A stretch of 64,000 nt of DNA from Chryseobacterium elymi. Lineage in GTDB: Bacteria; Bacteroidota; Bacteroidia; Flavobacteriales; Weeksellaceae. Every line of letters starts with the position of its first letter. The stretch's first letter is position 1. Below, piece after piece: positions 7,445 to 15,377 of this stretch. A program made the position numbers and the translations under genes. The notes under the pieces are model-generated. The model saw only the letters and a list, made by a program, of their open reading frames with translations, made no database searches and was not told the DNA's origin. The stretch lies in NCBI RefSeq assembly GCF_003385495.1, contig NZ_QNUH01000005.1, forward strand, positions 62,001 to 126,000, in the 5' to 3' direction.

Positions 7445-8749
7445 TCATAAATCCGAAATAGACCTGTTCCTGTCGCTTTCATACCGTTTGTTCTTTGCTT
7501 CCCCGATTTTCTGTTTTGTATAAATGCTGTGGTGCCCGGAAAACAGATAGGAAACTACGCATGCAATAGCTATATAAACACCGCCTTCTGCTCCGAATAG
7601 CTCGATTCCCATCAACATACAGGCCAGTGGAGTATTGGTTGCTCCGGCGAACACAGCGACAAATCCCATTCCTGCCAGAAGGCCAAATGGTAATGGAATA
7701 AACAGAGAGAGCGCGCTTCCGAGAGTGGCGCCGATAAAAAATAGAGGAGTTACTTCACCGCCTTTAAAGCCCGCCGAAAGAGTAATAATGGTAAAGATCA
7801 TTTTTAAAGCAAAATCATAGAGCGGAAGCTGTCTTTCGAAGGATTCAACAATTACAGGGATTCCCAATCCGATATATCTTGTGGTTCCCATGGCAAAAAC
7901 AGCCAGAGCAACAATAATTCCCCCAACTACAGGACGGAATGGCGGATATTTGATCTTAGATTTAAAAAAGGAACCCGCCCAATGGAGGATTCTGCTAAAG
8001 CCTGCAGAACAGATCCCGAAGGCAATTCCGGCTAAAATACTGTACAAAACAGGTAAGAATTCCAGTTTCGGAATGAGATCTATATGATAATGAGTATGCT
8101 TTACATTCCAAAGATTGGTAACCAGGTCTGCAAGAATTGCTGATGCAAAAGCCGGAAAAATAGCGTTATACCGTATTTTTCCTATCAGGAAAACTTCAAG
8201 CCCGAAAACCGCACCGGCCAAAGGTGTCCCGAAAATAGAGCCGAACCCTGCTGCAATTGCGGCAATGAGAAGAATTTTTCGTTCACTTTTATCAAGCTTA
8301 AAAGGTTTACTGAGCTGGTCTGCCATAGCTCCCGCCATCTGAAGGGCAGTTCCTTCCCGGCCGGCAGAACCCCCAAATAAATGTGTAACAATAGTTCCCA
8401 GATATACAAAAGGAGCCATTTTGAAAGGAATAATCCCTTTCGGATCATGAATATTGTCAATCAGTAAATTGTTTCCCGCTGCTACATCCTTTCCGTAATA
8501 ATGATAGAGGAGGCCAATAAGAAAACCGGCAACAGGAAGCAGGGCAATGAGCCAGATGTGACTTTCCCTGAAGTTGGTAACCCATTCCAGGGACTGTAAA
8601 AATCCCGCGGAAGCCGTTCCCACTAAAGCACCAATAATAATGCTAATGCATAGCCATTTTAAAATGTAAGGCAGAGCAGGGTATTTTCTGAAAAATAAAA
8701 GGGTATGAAAAATTGCTTTTCTATGTAGTGTTTTTTGTGGTTTTGACAT
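7445..8749 (-). CDS. ClC family antiporter, probable fluoride/proton type (CLC-F)
   Basis: A 434-residue membrane protein with ClC architecture. The gating-glutamate segment is GSAGREGTALQ (Glu about 132) and the C-terminal pore motif is GGEVTPLFFIGATLG. The GSGIP sequence that coordinates chloride in ordinary ClC proteins is replaced by AAGNNLLID (about 91-98), and the usual GREGP is GREGT. These are features I associate with the fluoride-selective CLC-F branch. A fluoride riboswitch directly upstream independently supports fluoride export as its job. Together they point to a fluoride-resistance unit. It is transcribed alone, after the lipoprotein gene at 8866-9729. Confidence 0.88.
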   Translation of the reverse strand: MSKPQKTLHRKAIFHTLLFFRKYPALPYILKWLCISIIIGALVGTASAGFLQSLEWVTNFRESHIWLIALLPVAGFLIGLLYHYYGKDVAAGNNLLIDNIHDPKGIIPFKMAPFVYLGTIVTHLFGGSAGREGTALQMAGAMADQLSKPFKLDKSERKILLIAAIAAGFGSIFGTPLAGAVFGLEVFLIGKIRYNAIFPAFASAILADLVTNLWNVKHTHYHIDLIPKLEFLPVLYSILAGIAFGICSAGFSRILHWAGSFFKSKIKYPPFRPVVGGIIVALAVFAMGTTRYIGLGIPVIVESFERQLPLYDFALKMIFTIITLSAGFKGGEVTPLFFIGATLGSALSLFIPLPFGLLAGMGFVAVFAGATNTPLACMLMGIELFGAEGGVYIAIACVVSYLFSGHHSIYTKQKIGEAKNKRYESDRNRSISDL

Positions 8750-8785
8750 AATTATCCTGATCAGTTATTGGTTAATAATCTCTTA

Positions 8786-8842
8786 ATCAGGCGTCATCAG
8801 CTTCTGTAAAGCGGTTGGGTAAGGAAGAGCACCATTTCCTTT
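8786..8842 (-). promoter_or_regulatory. Fluoride riboswitch (crcB motif)
   Basis: Read on the minus strand, the leader contains GGAAATGGTGCTCTTCC (8839-8823), AACCGC (8816-8811) and GCTGATGACGCCTG (8801-8788). They are in the order and spacing of the fluoride aptamer consensus GGnGATGGnnTnCnCC, AACCGC, GCTGATGAnnCCT. The P1 stem GGAA/TTCC replaces the common GGCG/CGCC, a compensated change, and GCTT/AAGC forms the next stem. The aptamer's 3' CCTGAT can also pair with ATCAGG at 8761-8756, eight bases before the ClC start, a possible switch. Confidence 0.9.
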
Positions 8843-8865
8843 ATCTTGCAAATATAAGTATTATT

Positions 8866-9729
8866 TCAAAAGAAATTGTTTTCAAGAATGTACTTTTTGC
8901 TTATCCGGATGCTTTCAAAAATATCTTTGTCGCTGGAATCCTGTTCAAGGAACCAATATTGCAGGCCAGCCTTTTCTTTCGTACCAAAAATCTTTTTGAA
9001 GTCGATAGTGCCGTTTCCGATTTCTGTAAAATCTTTTGTACCGGCTTTCATATCTTTCACATGCCATAGAGGAAAACGGCCGGGGTATTTTTCAAAATAA
9101 ACCAGCGGATCAAGTCCGGCCTTTGAAATCCAGTATAAATCCAGTTCCATTTTAACCAGTTCTGAAGATGTATTCTCTAAAATAAAATCATACACATTTT
9201 TATCATCCTCCAGTTTTTCAAACTCAAAATCATGGTTATGATAAGCAAACTGAATTCCTGCTTTTTGGGTTGCTTCACCACATTTTTTAAATAGCTCAGG
9301 AAGCTTTTTATAGTTTTCAACAGTTCTTTCTTCAGGAAAAAGATAAGAGCATACCATATATTCAGCACCAATAAAATGCAGATCCTCCACAGCTTTCTCC
9401 CAGCTGTACAATAAGGTTCCCCGGTCTTTATGGATAATTCCAGTAGTATGGTGCGAACTGATGACTTTTAAGCCGGTTTGTTTAAGAATAGTCTGAAACT
9501 CGGTTCTGCTTTTTCCAAAGAATGTACCATTGTATCCATAAATTTCCAGTTCTGAAAAGCCCAAGGCAGCCAGTGTTTCCAGGGCTTTCTCAAGGTTATC
9601 CGAAACAGCGTCCCGGATGGTATAAAGCTGAATAGCTAACGATTTTTTACTGCTAATTTTGGAAATTCCACAGGAATATAACCCCAGAAACCCTAATGAT
9701 GAAAGTGTAATGAAATCTTTTCTTTGCAT
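8866..9729 (-). CDS. Exported sugar phosphate isomerase/epimerase-like TIM-barrel lipoprotein
   Basis: A 287-residue protein with an N-terminal signal and a lipobox-like LYSC at Cys20, so it is probably a periplasmic lipoprotein. The start MQRKDFITLSS also resembles a weak Tat signal, with RK in place of RR. The mature part is a xylose-isomerase-like TIM barrel: IQLYTIRDAV, LEIYGYNG, VISSHHTTG, YHNHDFEFEK, MELDLYWISKAG, LWHVKDM and FLEQDSSD follow the metal-ligand order (His, Glu, Asp, His) of this family. The substrate is unknown. It lies three bases after the thioesterase gene, so the two are probably cotranscribed. Confidence 0.82.
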   Translation of the reverse strand: MQRKDFITLSSLGFLGLYSCGISKISSKKSLAIQLYTIRDAVSDNLEKALETLAALGFSELEIYGYNGTFFGKSRTEFQTILKQTGLKVISSHHTTGIIHKDRGTLLYSWEKAVEDLHFIGAEYMVCSYLFPEERTVENYKKLPELFKKCGEATQKAGIQFAYHNHDFEFEKLEDDKNVYDFILENTSSELVKMELDLYWISKAGLDPLVYFEKYPGRFPLWHVKDMKAGTKDFTEIGNGTIDFKKIFGTKEKAGLQYWFLEQDSSDKDIFESIRISKKYILENNFF

Positions 9730-9732
9730 AGG

Positions 9733-10200
9733 TTATAAAAAAGGTTTCATTTCATCCTCAATCTGAGTTCTCAGGTTCATCAGGCGTTTTGCATATTCTT
9801 CCTGCTGTTTTTCCTCTTCCGTTTCAGGAACCCATGCCGGGACAGGAAGCTTTTTACCGTTTTCATCTACTGCCACAAAAACAATAATGCAGTGCGTCTT
9901 CTTATCAAACGTAGGCTGTTTTAAGTTCCTTGAGAAAACATTGATTGAAATATGCATGCTCGATTTTCCGGTATAAATAACCTGTGCGTCAACTTTGACC
10001 ACTTCCCCGATCTTGATAGGCTCATAGAAACGGATCCCGCCCACATAAACCGTTACGGAGTAATTTCCGCTCCATGTTGTGGCGCAGGCATAACCTGCCT
10101 GATCAATCCATTTCATAACGCTTCCTCCATGTACATTTCCTCCATAATTCACATCCGAAGGTTCTGAAATAAACTGAAAAGTAATAGGCTTGTTCTGCAT
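9733..10200 (-). CDS. Acyl-CoA thioesterase, hotdog fold (YciA-like)
   Basis: A 155-residue cytoplasmic hotdog protein. The N-terminal half has the family core NYGGNVHGGSVMKWIDQAG (about 19-37), with the catalytic acidic residue in the central helix and VGGIRFYEPIKIGE in the sheet. A charged C-terminal helical tail follows (EEEKQQEEYAKRLM). Enzymes of this group hydrolyse acyl-CoA to free CoA and acid; chain length cannot be inferred. It is divergent from the ArsC-like gene and shares an apparent unit with the TIM-barrel lipoprotein. Confidence 0.87.
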   Translation of the reverse strand: MQNKPITFQFISEPSDVNYGGNVHGGSVMKWIDQAGYACATTWSGNYSVTVYVGGIRFYEPIKIGEVVKVDAQVIYTGKSSMHISINVFSRNLKQPTFDKKTHCIIVFVAVDENGKKLPVPAWVPETEEEKQQEEYAKRLMNLRTQIEDEMKPFL

Positions 10201-10321
10201 CTTTATAAAATTTGAATAAAGTTATTTAATAATTTCCAGAATTTTAGATTAAATCCTACTTTTGAAAGGTAAAACTTCAATGAAGAAGGAAATTTAACCC
10301 ATAACAGATTTAAAAGTAACA

Positions 10322-10678
10322 ATGAAGAAAGTATTTTATCTCAATACATGTGATACATGCAGAAAGATCCTGGCACAGTTTGACCTTAAAGACTGGGAAC
10401 TCCGTGAAATCAAAAAAGAACCGGTTACCAAAGAAGAACTGGCTGCTATGTATAAAAAAACAAAATCTTACGAAGCTTTGTTCAGTAAAAAATCCACACA
10501 GATCAAACTAAGAGGCCTGGATGCAAAATCTCTTGAAGAAAAAGATTTCAAAGACTTATTGCTTGACCATTATACATTTTTGAAGCGTCCCGTTTTTCTT
10601 ACCGACAATGAAATTTTTGTAGGAAATGACAAGAAAAATGTTGAGGCTCTAAGAGAATTCTTTGGAATCAGTGAATGA
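10322..10678 (+). CDS. ArsC/Spx-family thioredoxin-fold protein
   Basis: A 118-residue thioredoxin-fold protein. The active-site motif is NTCDTCRK with Cys10 and Cys13, then the family segments REIKKEPVTKEEL and, near the C-terminus, LKRPVFLTDNEIFVG, which carries the conserved Arg-Pro. Two cysteines in CxxC are typical of Spx and YffB-like members. The family includes arsenate reductases and redox regulators; no arsenic genes are nearby, so an arsenate role is not supported. It is probably transcribed alone, and the next gene is the broken peptide precursor. Confidence 0.85.
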   Translation: MKKVFYLNTCDTCRKILAQFDLKDWELREIKKEPVTKEELAAMYKKTKSYEALFSKKSTQIKLRGLDAKSLEEKDFKDLLLDHYTFLKRPVFLTDNEIFVGNDKKNVEALREFFGISE

Positions 10679-10808
10679 AGACCTGATTTCCAGACTGCTT
10701 TTTAAGTCCTTAGTTTCGTTGAATAGATGTTTTATCAATATTTTGTGATTTATTTACAATGGTTTAATTATTAAATACTTATATTTATATTAACCAAAAA
10801 ATAGTATC

Positions 10809-10992
10809 ATGAAAAACTTTTTACAAACAAAGAATCTTAACAGATCAGCATTAAAAAAAAATTAACGGAGGAATCAGGCCTGTTGTCAACTGTTATACGT
10901 TGTGTGGACCGGCAGGAGGCGTTATCTCCAATACACCGGGAGTAGGTGATGCCTGTACTCCGGACAGAATACTCTGCTGTATCTGCTACTAA
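10809..10992 (+). pseudogene. Double-glycine six-cysteine peptide precursor with poly-A frameshift
   Basis: From the ATG at 10809 the reading frame runs MKNFLQTKNLNRSALKK and then hits TAA at 10863, because the A run at 10853-10861 has nine bases. With eight A the frame would continue as ING-G and give a 60-residue precursor with a GG leader and six cysteines (C-x3-C-x16-C-x6-CC-x-C), ending at the TAA at 10990-10992. The intact downstream coding pattern and terminator suggest recent loss, a sequencing error, or recoding by slippage on the A9 run. It is related to the precursors near 4.3-4.9 kb by leader and cysteine count, not by core sequence. Confidence 0.75.
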
Positions 10993-11000
10993 GTACAAAA

Positions 11001-11031
11001 AAATAGGCTGTAATTCAATTACAGCCTATTT
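11001..11031. terminator. Bidirectional terminator between the peptide gene and gcvT
   Basis: A perfect 13-bp stem (AAATAGGCTGTAA with TTACAGCCTATTT) around the loop TTCAA has T-rich sequence on the right and A-rich on the left, so it can end both converging transcripts. Confidence 0.85.
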
Positions 11032-11051
11032 TTATATGTTTTTTCGAACAA

Positions 11052-12128
11052 TTATACAAAAGGAGCTTTCACTACTTTTGCAGGAATATTCTTATTTCTT
11101 ACCTGAATAAAGATCTCAGAACCCAGTTTGAAGTGAGGCTTGTCTACATAAGCCAGACCCAGACCGATTTTTTTCATTGGTGACTGTGTTCCTGATGTTA
11201 CCTTTCCAATCACGTTTCCTTCAGCATCTACTACAGGATAATCATGTCTTGGCACCCCTTTATCCTGAAGCTCAAAACCTACTAATTTCCTTGTAACACC
11301 TTCTTCTTTTTGTTTTGCAAATGTATCTTTAGAAACAAAATCCTTATCGAATTTTGTGATCCATCCTAATCCTGCTTCAATAGGAGAAGTAGTATCATCG
11401 ATATCGTTTCCGTAAAGGCAGAAACCTTTTTCCAGTCTTAAAGTGTCCCTTGCAGCAAGTCCGGCAGGAATAATCCCTTCCGCTTCACCTGCATTAATGA
11501 TCGCATCCCAAAGCTGTTCAGCATTTTCATTGTTGAAATAGATCTCAAAACCACCGCTTCCTGTATATCCTGTATTTGAAATGATTACATTATTTACTCC
11601 CGCCACACTTCCTACTGTAAAGCTGTAATAAGGAATATCAGAAAGATTGGTTTCTGTAAGCTTCTGTAAGATCTCTGTAGCTTTAGGACCCTGAACTGCT
11701 AATAATGACATATCATCGGATGCATTCGTCATCTTAGCTCCAAAAGTGTTGTATTTTGAAATATGATTCCAGTCCTTCTCAATATTTGACGCGTTTACCA
11801 CTACAAAATATTTCTCATCTTCCATTTTGTAAACAATAAGATCGTCTACGATTCCTCCGTTTTCGTTAGGAAGACAAGAATATTGGGCTTTTCCGTTTTC
11901 CAGGGCATCTACATTGTTCGTCGTAACAAACTGTAGAAGATCCTTAGATCCCGGTCCTTCAATAAAAAACTGTCCCATGTGTGAAACGTCAAACAATCCT
12001 GCTTTTTCTCTTACGGCGAAATGTTCTTCTGTTACACCAGAATACTGTACAGGCATTTCAAAACCTGCAAAAGGTACGATTTTAGCGCCCAAAGAAACGT
12101 GTTTATCGTATAAGGCTGTTTTCTTCAT
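11052..12128 (-). CDS. gcvT: Aminomethyltransferase, glycine cleavage T protein
   Basis: A 358-residue enzyme that moves the methylene group from lipoyl-bound aminomethyl on H protein to tetrahydrofolate, releasing ammonia. Family segments are [17 protein letters not shown] at the N-terminus, the folate-site DVSHMGQF with its catalytic Asp region, [20 protein letters not shown] and the C-terminal barrel [21 protein letters not shown]. The length is typical. It is the last gene of a unit with idi and a secreted protein (gaps of 3 and 9 bases); the other glycine cleavage genes are elsewhere. Confidence 0.97.
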   Translation of the reverse strand: MKKTALYDKHVSLGAKIVPFAGFEMPVQYSGVTEEHFAVREKAGLFDVSHMGQFFIEGPGSKDLLQFVTTNNVDALENGKAQYSCLPNENGGIVDDLIVYKMEDEKYFVVVNASNIEKDWNHISKYNTFGAKMTNASDDMSLLAVQGPKATEILQKLTETNLSDIPYYSFTVGSVAGVNNVIISNTGYTGSGGFEIYFNNENAEQLWDAIINAGEAEGIIPAGLAARDTLRLEKGFCLYGNDIDDTTSPIEAGLGWITKFDKDFVSKDTFAKQKEEGVTRKLVGFELQDKGVPRHDYPVVDAEGNVIGKVTSGTQSPMKKIGLGLAYVDKPHFKLGSEIFIQVRNKNIPAKVVKAPFV

Positions 12129-12137
12129 ATTTAATTT

Positions 12138-12608
12138 TTATTTCTTTATTTTAAAGCTGTTGAAAGTTTCGTTAAAAAGGTTCATATAATTTCCGTTCCA
12201 GAACTTCTGGCCACAGTTAATAGAAACGAGATACAGATCCTTATCCTTCTGGAAAGCTCTGGTAATCCAGAAAAGCTTGTTTTTTTCATCAAAATATTCG
12301 TAAGAATATTCTGTATATCCTTTTCTGCCTTTGCTTTCCTTTATTTTGCTCTCCGGATCTTCAGATTTGTAAAGGGCCAGGATGAACTTTTTCATTTCTG
12401 TTTTTGGAAGATTCAGATCATGGTATTCTGAAATGGTAATGGCTCCGATCTCATTGCTGGGGAAAATATTGACAATATCGTTGTCATTGGTAGATTTCCA
12501 GCCTTCAGGAACATTAATTGTGTAACCGGGACCGTCATACACTTTTGCTTTTTGGGCAAAAAACAGACTTGCCGATAAAAAAGCGGATACGAGTACTATT
12601 TTTTTCAT
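12138..12608 (-). CDS. Secreted protein, PsbP/DUF1795-like
   Basis: A 156-residue protein with a Sec signal peptide (residues 1-18, ending ASLFFAQ, typical of flavobacteria). The mature part begins YDGPGYTINVPEGWK and continues with two amphipathic sheets, resembling the PsbP/DUF1795 fold seen in many small secreted Bacteroidota proteins. No catalytic motif is visible. It sits between idi and gcvT with gaps of 3 and 9 bases and is probably cotranscribed. The cellular role is unknown. Confidence 0.75.
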   Translation of the reverse strand: MKKIVLVSAFLSASLFFAQKAKVYDGPGYTINVPEGWKSTNDNDIVNIFPSNEIGAITISEYHDLNLPKTEMKKFILALYKSEDPESKIKESKGRKGYTEYSYEYFDEKNKLFWITRAFQKDKDLYLVSINCGQKFWNGNYMNLFNETFNSFKIKK

Positions 12609-12611
12609 CAG

Positions 12612-13121
12612 TTAAAAATGGTATTTATATTCTTCAAGGATGATTTTGAACCACTCTGTGAAATTTTCAGGAGCTTCCTTCATTTCTTTATCAAGGTCTT
12701 CCATGGAAATAAATCTTACTTCTTCCACTTCCTCCTGATTTAAATTGAAATCAGCTTCATAATTTCCTACAAATACATGGTCTAGTTCATGTTCCCAAAG
12801 TCCGCCTCCTACATCTGCTTTATAGATAAAATTGAATTTTTCCGAAAGCTCCGTTTCGATTCCGAGTTCCTCTTTTAATCTGCGTTTGGCAGCTTCAAGA
12901 TAGGTTTCATTTTCTCTTGGATGAGAGCATACTGCATTAGTCCACTGTTTGGGAGAATGGTATTTTCCCGGTGCCCTTTTTTGAAGGAGCATTTCGCCTT
13001 TGCTGTTGAACAAAAACACAGAAAATGCACGGTGCAGAAGACCGTTGATGTGAGCCTGCTGCTTTTCCATAAGGCCCAGAACTTCATCTTCGGCATTTAC
13101 TAAAACTACAAATTCTTCCAT
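12612..13121 (-). CDS. idi: Isopentenyl-diphosphate delta-isomerase, type 1
   Basis: A 169-residue Nudix-fold enzyme that interconverts IPP and DMAPP for isoprenoid synthesis. Visible hallmarks are HRAFSVFLFNSKGEMLLQKR, the active-site cysteine segment WTNAVCSHPRENE (Cys about 68), the Nudix-like AAKRRLKEELGIE and the metal/glutamate region WEHELDHVFVGN. A -7-like TACATTTG (13134-13127) lies only five bases before the ATG, so the mRNA may be nearly leaderless. It heads the idi/secreted protein/gcvT unit. Confidence 0.95.
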   Translation of the reverse strand: MEEFVVLVNAEDEVLGLMEKQQAHINGLLHRAFSVFLFNSKGEMLLQKRAPGKYHSPKQWTNAVCSHPRENETYLEAAKRRLKEELGIETELSEKFNFIYKADVGGGLWEHELDHVFVGNYEADFNLNQEEVEEVRFISMEDLDKEMKEAPENFTEWFKIILEEYKYHF

Positions 13122-13309
13122 TTCTACAAATGTAAGCCTAATAAATGTATTTTGAAAATTTTTGGATAAACATCATATGATATGCGGCGAGGAGCAAAGG
13201 TGAGAATATCCACAACCTGATTTCGGTCTAAAAATAATGAAGAATTGCTATGAAAGAGAGAGCGGGAGGAAGTTGTTTTCTCAGATTTCAATAATTGTCG
13301 CTGGCTTTC

Positions 13310-14155
13310 TTATCTTATTAAAATTTTTTCTTTTCTTAAAACAGATGAAGTAACCCCAAAATGTTTTTTCAGAGATTTGTTTAAATGACTGCTGTCCGTA
13401 AACCCAAGGCTCCATGCAATTTCCTGGAAAGGTGCCTCCGTATATTGTATTCTGTTGACCGCTATCTGAAGCTTTGTTTTCTGAATATATTCCTTTAATG
13501 GTTCATGGGCATTTCTTTTAAAATATTCGCTGAAATACTTTTTAGAAATGTTAAACTTCTCTGAAAGATAGACAACCGATAATTTTTTTTCATCAATAAT
13601 ATTCTGATTGATATGCTGAATGATGTCTGCAAATTTATTATCACTTTTTTTGTATACATGATGGGCTGCCGTTAATTTTGAACTTATTATGGTTAATATG
13701 GATACTAATGTATTGGCAATTAAGGTTTCCGAATACTCCGATCTCTGTTCTTTTTCGAGCTGTATGATTTCAAATAACCTCTTTACCTGGCGTTTGTCTT
13801 TTTCGTCATTGAAATAGAGACCCGTATTGAAATCATAAAATCCAATAATATAATTAAGCTTACTGTACCATTGTAAATAATCTATAGGGGTGTTTTTAAG
13901 GTTTTTGAAATAATGTTCCGTAAACCGGATAAAGAAAAAAGTAGTAGGCTCCGAAATTTTGTAGGCATGGCATTTAGAGTGGGGCAAAAGGAAAAAATCA
14001 TTTTTTTCATAGGCTTTAGTTTGGTATTCTATACTTTGAGTTCCTTTCCCCTCCAGGATAAATACCAGTTCGAAAAAACTGTTTTTGCGAAATCTGTCTT
14101 TCCATTCAGTAAGTTCGGCTGTTTCGATTTCAATAAGTTCTTGAATATGGTCCAT
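13310..14155 (-). CDS. AraC-family transcriptional regulator
   Basis: A 281-residue regulator. The N-terminal half is a cupin-like effector domain (about 10-100, FFELVFILEGKGTQSIEY). The C-terminal hundred residues contain two helix-turn-helix motifs: LSVVYLSEKFNISKKYFSEYFKR and FQEIAWSLGFTDSSHLNKSLKKHFG, the latter the AraC signature. It is divergent from an AhpD-like gene 110 bases away, which is its likeliest target. The effector is not known. Confidence 0.9.
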   Translation of the reverse strand: MDHIQELIEIETAELTEWKDRFRKNSFFELVFILEGKGTQSIEYQTKAYEKNDFFLLPHSKCHAYKISEPTTFFFIRFTEHYFKNLKNTPIDYLQWYSKLNYIIGFYDFNTGLYFNDEKDKRQVKRLFEIIQLEKEQRSEYSETLIANTLVSILTIISSKLTAAHHVYKKSDNKFADIIQHINQNIIDEKKLSVVYLSEKFNISKKYFSEYFKRNAHEPLKEYIQKTKLQIAVNRIQYTEAPFQEIAWSLGFTDSSHLNKSLKKHFGVTSSVLRKEKILIR

Positions 14156-14245
14156 GCTTTTGTCAGGCTTGATACGGCAAAATTAGATCTTTTATTTTTA
14201 CTTATTTATCCAATTTTTATACTCTTTCAGAAGCAGCTGTACTTC

Positions 14246-14253
14246 TAACTTTG
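14246..14253 (+). promoter_or_regulatory. -7 element before the AhpD-like gene
   Basis: TAACTTTG fits the Bacteroidota -7 consensus, 12 bases before the ATG at 14266. There is no clear TTG at -33, which would fit a promoter needing the divergent AraC activator. Confidence 0.5.
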
Positions 14254-14265
14254 TCAAAAAAAGAA

Positions 14266-14682
14266 ATGGATTATAAAGAGATTTCAAAAAAGACGGTAGG
14301 CTATCTGTATCAGGCTCACTCAAGCATTAGAACTTCAGAAATGGACAATACACTCATTGCCTTGGCTGAATTAAGAATATCCCAGTTGAACGGATGTTCC
14401 TATTGCTGCAGTTTTCATGCTAATGAATTAAGAGAAATGGGAATGGAATTATCTTTAATAGATAAAATACCGGGGTACAAACATTCTGTTTCATTTAGTT
14501 CGAAGCAGGTTTTGGTACTAAGATGGGCGGATGCTGTGACAGGCCTGACCGAAGACATGGAGGTCTTACTTGAAGAATTAAAAAAAGAGTTCTCAGAAAA
14601 AGAGATTGTAGAACTCACTTCCAGCATTTCCTTAATGAACGCTTTGAACCGTTTGCGGATTAGTCTGGGAGAGAAGTTTTAA
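14266..14682 (+). CDS. AhpD-like/carboxymuconolactone decarboxylase family protein
   Basis: The ATG at 14266 gives 138 residues; an upstream in-frame TTG at 14251 lies inside the predicted -7 element and is not used here. The motif CSYC-x3-H (Cys44, Cys47, His51) is the AhpD redox site, and helices before and after fit the all-helical alkylhydroperoxidase fold. Such proteins reduce peroxides or act as small thiol oxidoreductases. Divergence from an AraC regulator suggests an inducible gene. The precise substrate is unknown. Confidence 0.85.
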   Translation: MDYKEISKKTVGYLYQAHSSIRTSEMDNTLIALAELRISQLNGCSYCCSFHANELREMGMELSLIDKIPGYKHSVSFSSKQVLVLRWADAVTGLTEDMEVLLEELKKEFSEKEIVELTSSISLMNALNRLRISLGEKF

Positions 14683-14826
14683 GCATGTCATTTTTTATTT
14701 CAGGTTATCTTAACATTAAAAACAGAATAAAATTAACTACAGCTAGATTAATGACAAAGTATTGTTAATTTTATTCATTAAATAGCATTTTTTACAGTGT
14801 ATTTTCAATATATACCAAATTTGATA

Positions 14827-14856
14827 TTGAGCTTCGAGGTAAAAGCCGTAACTTTG
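14827..14856 (+). promoter_or_regulatory. Promoter of the HAD-like gene
   Basis: TTG at 14827-14829 and TAACTTTG at 14849-14856 are separated by 19 bases, a full Bacteroidota consensus. The ATG follows 14 bases later, so the leader is short. Confidence 0.7.
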
Positions 14857-14870
14857 CATTTCAAATTTTA

Positions 14871-15278
14871 ATGATGGAGTTAGAATATAAAGAGCATATA
14901 AGTCCTATTTTGAAGGACGGGGTAAAAAATTACTTAATAGATATCGACGGTACCATTACAGATGATGTCCCGAATGAAGAACCTGAAAGAATGGTTACCT
15001 GCGAACCTTATCCTGATGCACTTGAAACCATCAACAAATGGTATGACGAGGGACATCAGATTTGTTTTTTCACTTCAAGAACGGAAAACCTGAAACAGAT
15101 CACCATCGACTGGCTGGATAAGAATGGCTTCAAGTACCACAGTGTACTCTGCGGAAAACCAAGAGGAGGAAATTACCACTGGATAGATAACCATCTGGTA
15201 AGAGCTACAAGATACAAAGGGAGATTCACAGACCTTGTAGAAAAGCAGGTTACCATTGAAGTTTTCAAAGAAGATTAA
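14871..15278 (+). CDS. HAD-superfamily phosphatase-like protein
   Basis: A 135-residue (or 134, since ATG ATG begins it) compact HAD protein. Motif I is YLIDIDGTITDD, with nucleophile Asp24 and acid Asp26; motif II is the FFTSRTE segment; and a conserved Lys and the WIDNHLV acid cluster follow. It lacks a cap domain, so it may act on a macromolecule or large metabolite. Close relatives in flavobacteria are often named phosphoheptose isomerase, which this sequence does not support. serA-like follows after 99 bases and may be cotranscribed. Confidence 0.78.
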   Translation: MMELEYKEHISPILKDGVKNYLIDIDGTITDDVPNEEPERMVTCEPYPDALETINKWYDEGHQICFFTSRTENLKQITIDWLDKNGFKYHSVLCGKPRGGNYHWIDNHLVRATRYKGRFTDLVEKQVTIEVFKED

Positions 15279-15377
15279 GAAAACATATACAGAGATTTAA
15301 AAATTGAATGATAAAAAGTGTACACACTGAAATTCTTTAATTTTTAAATCTCTTCACTTTTAATATCAATTGTATTT

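Noticed and set aside
13913..14248. 111-codon frame antisense to the AraC gene
   Set aside because: It is the complement of a clear AraC effector domain and lacks any recognisable protein features.
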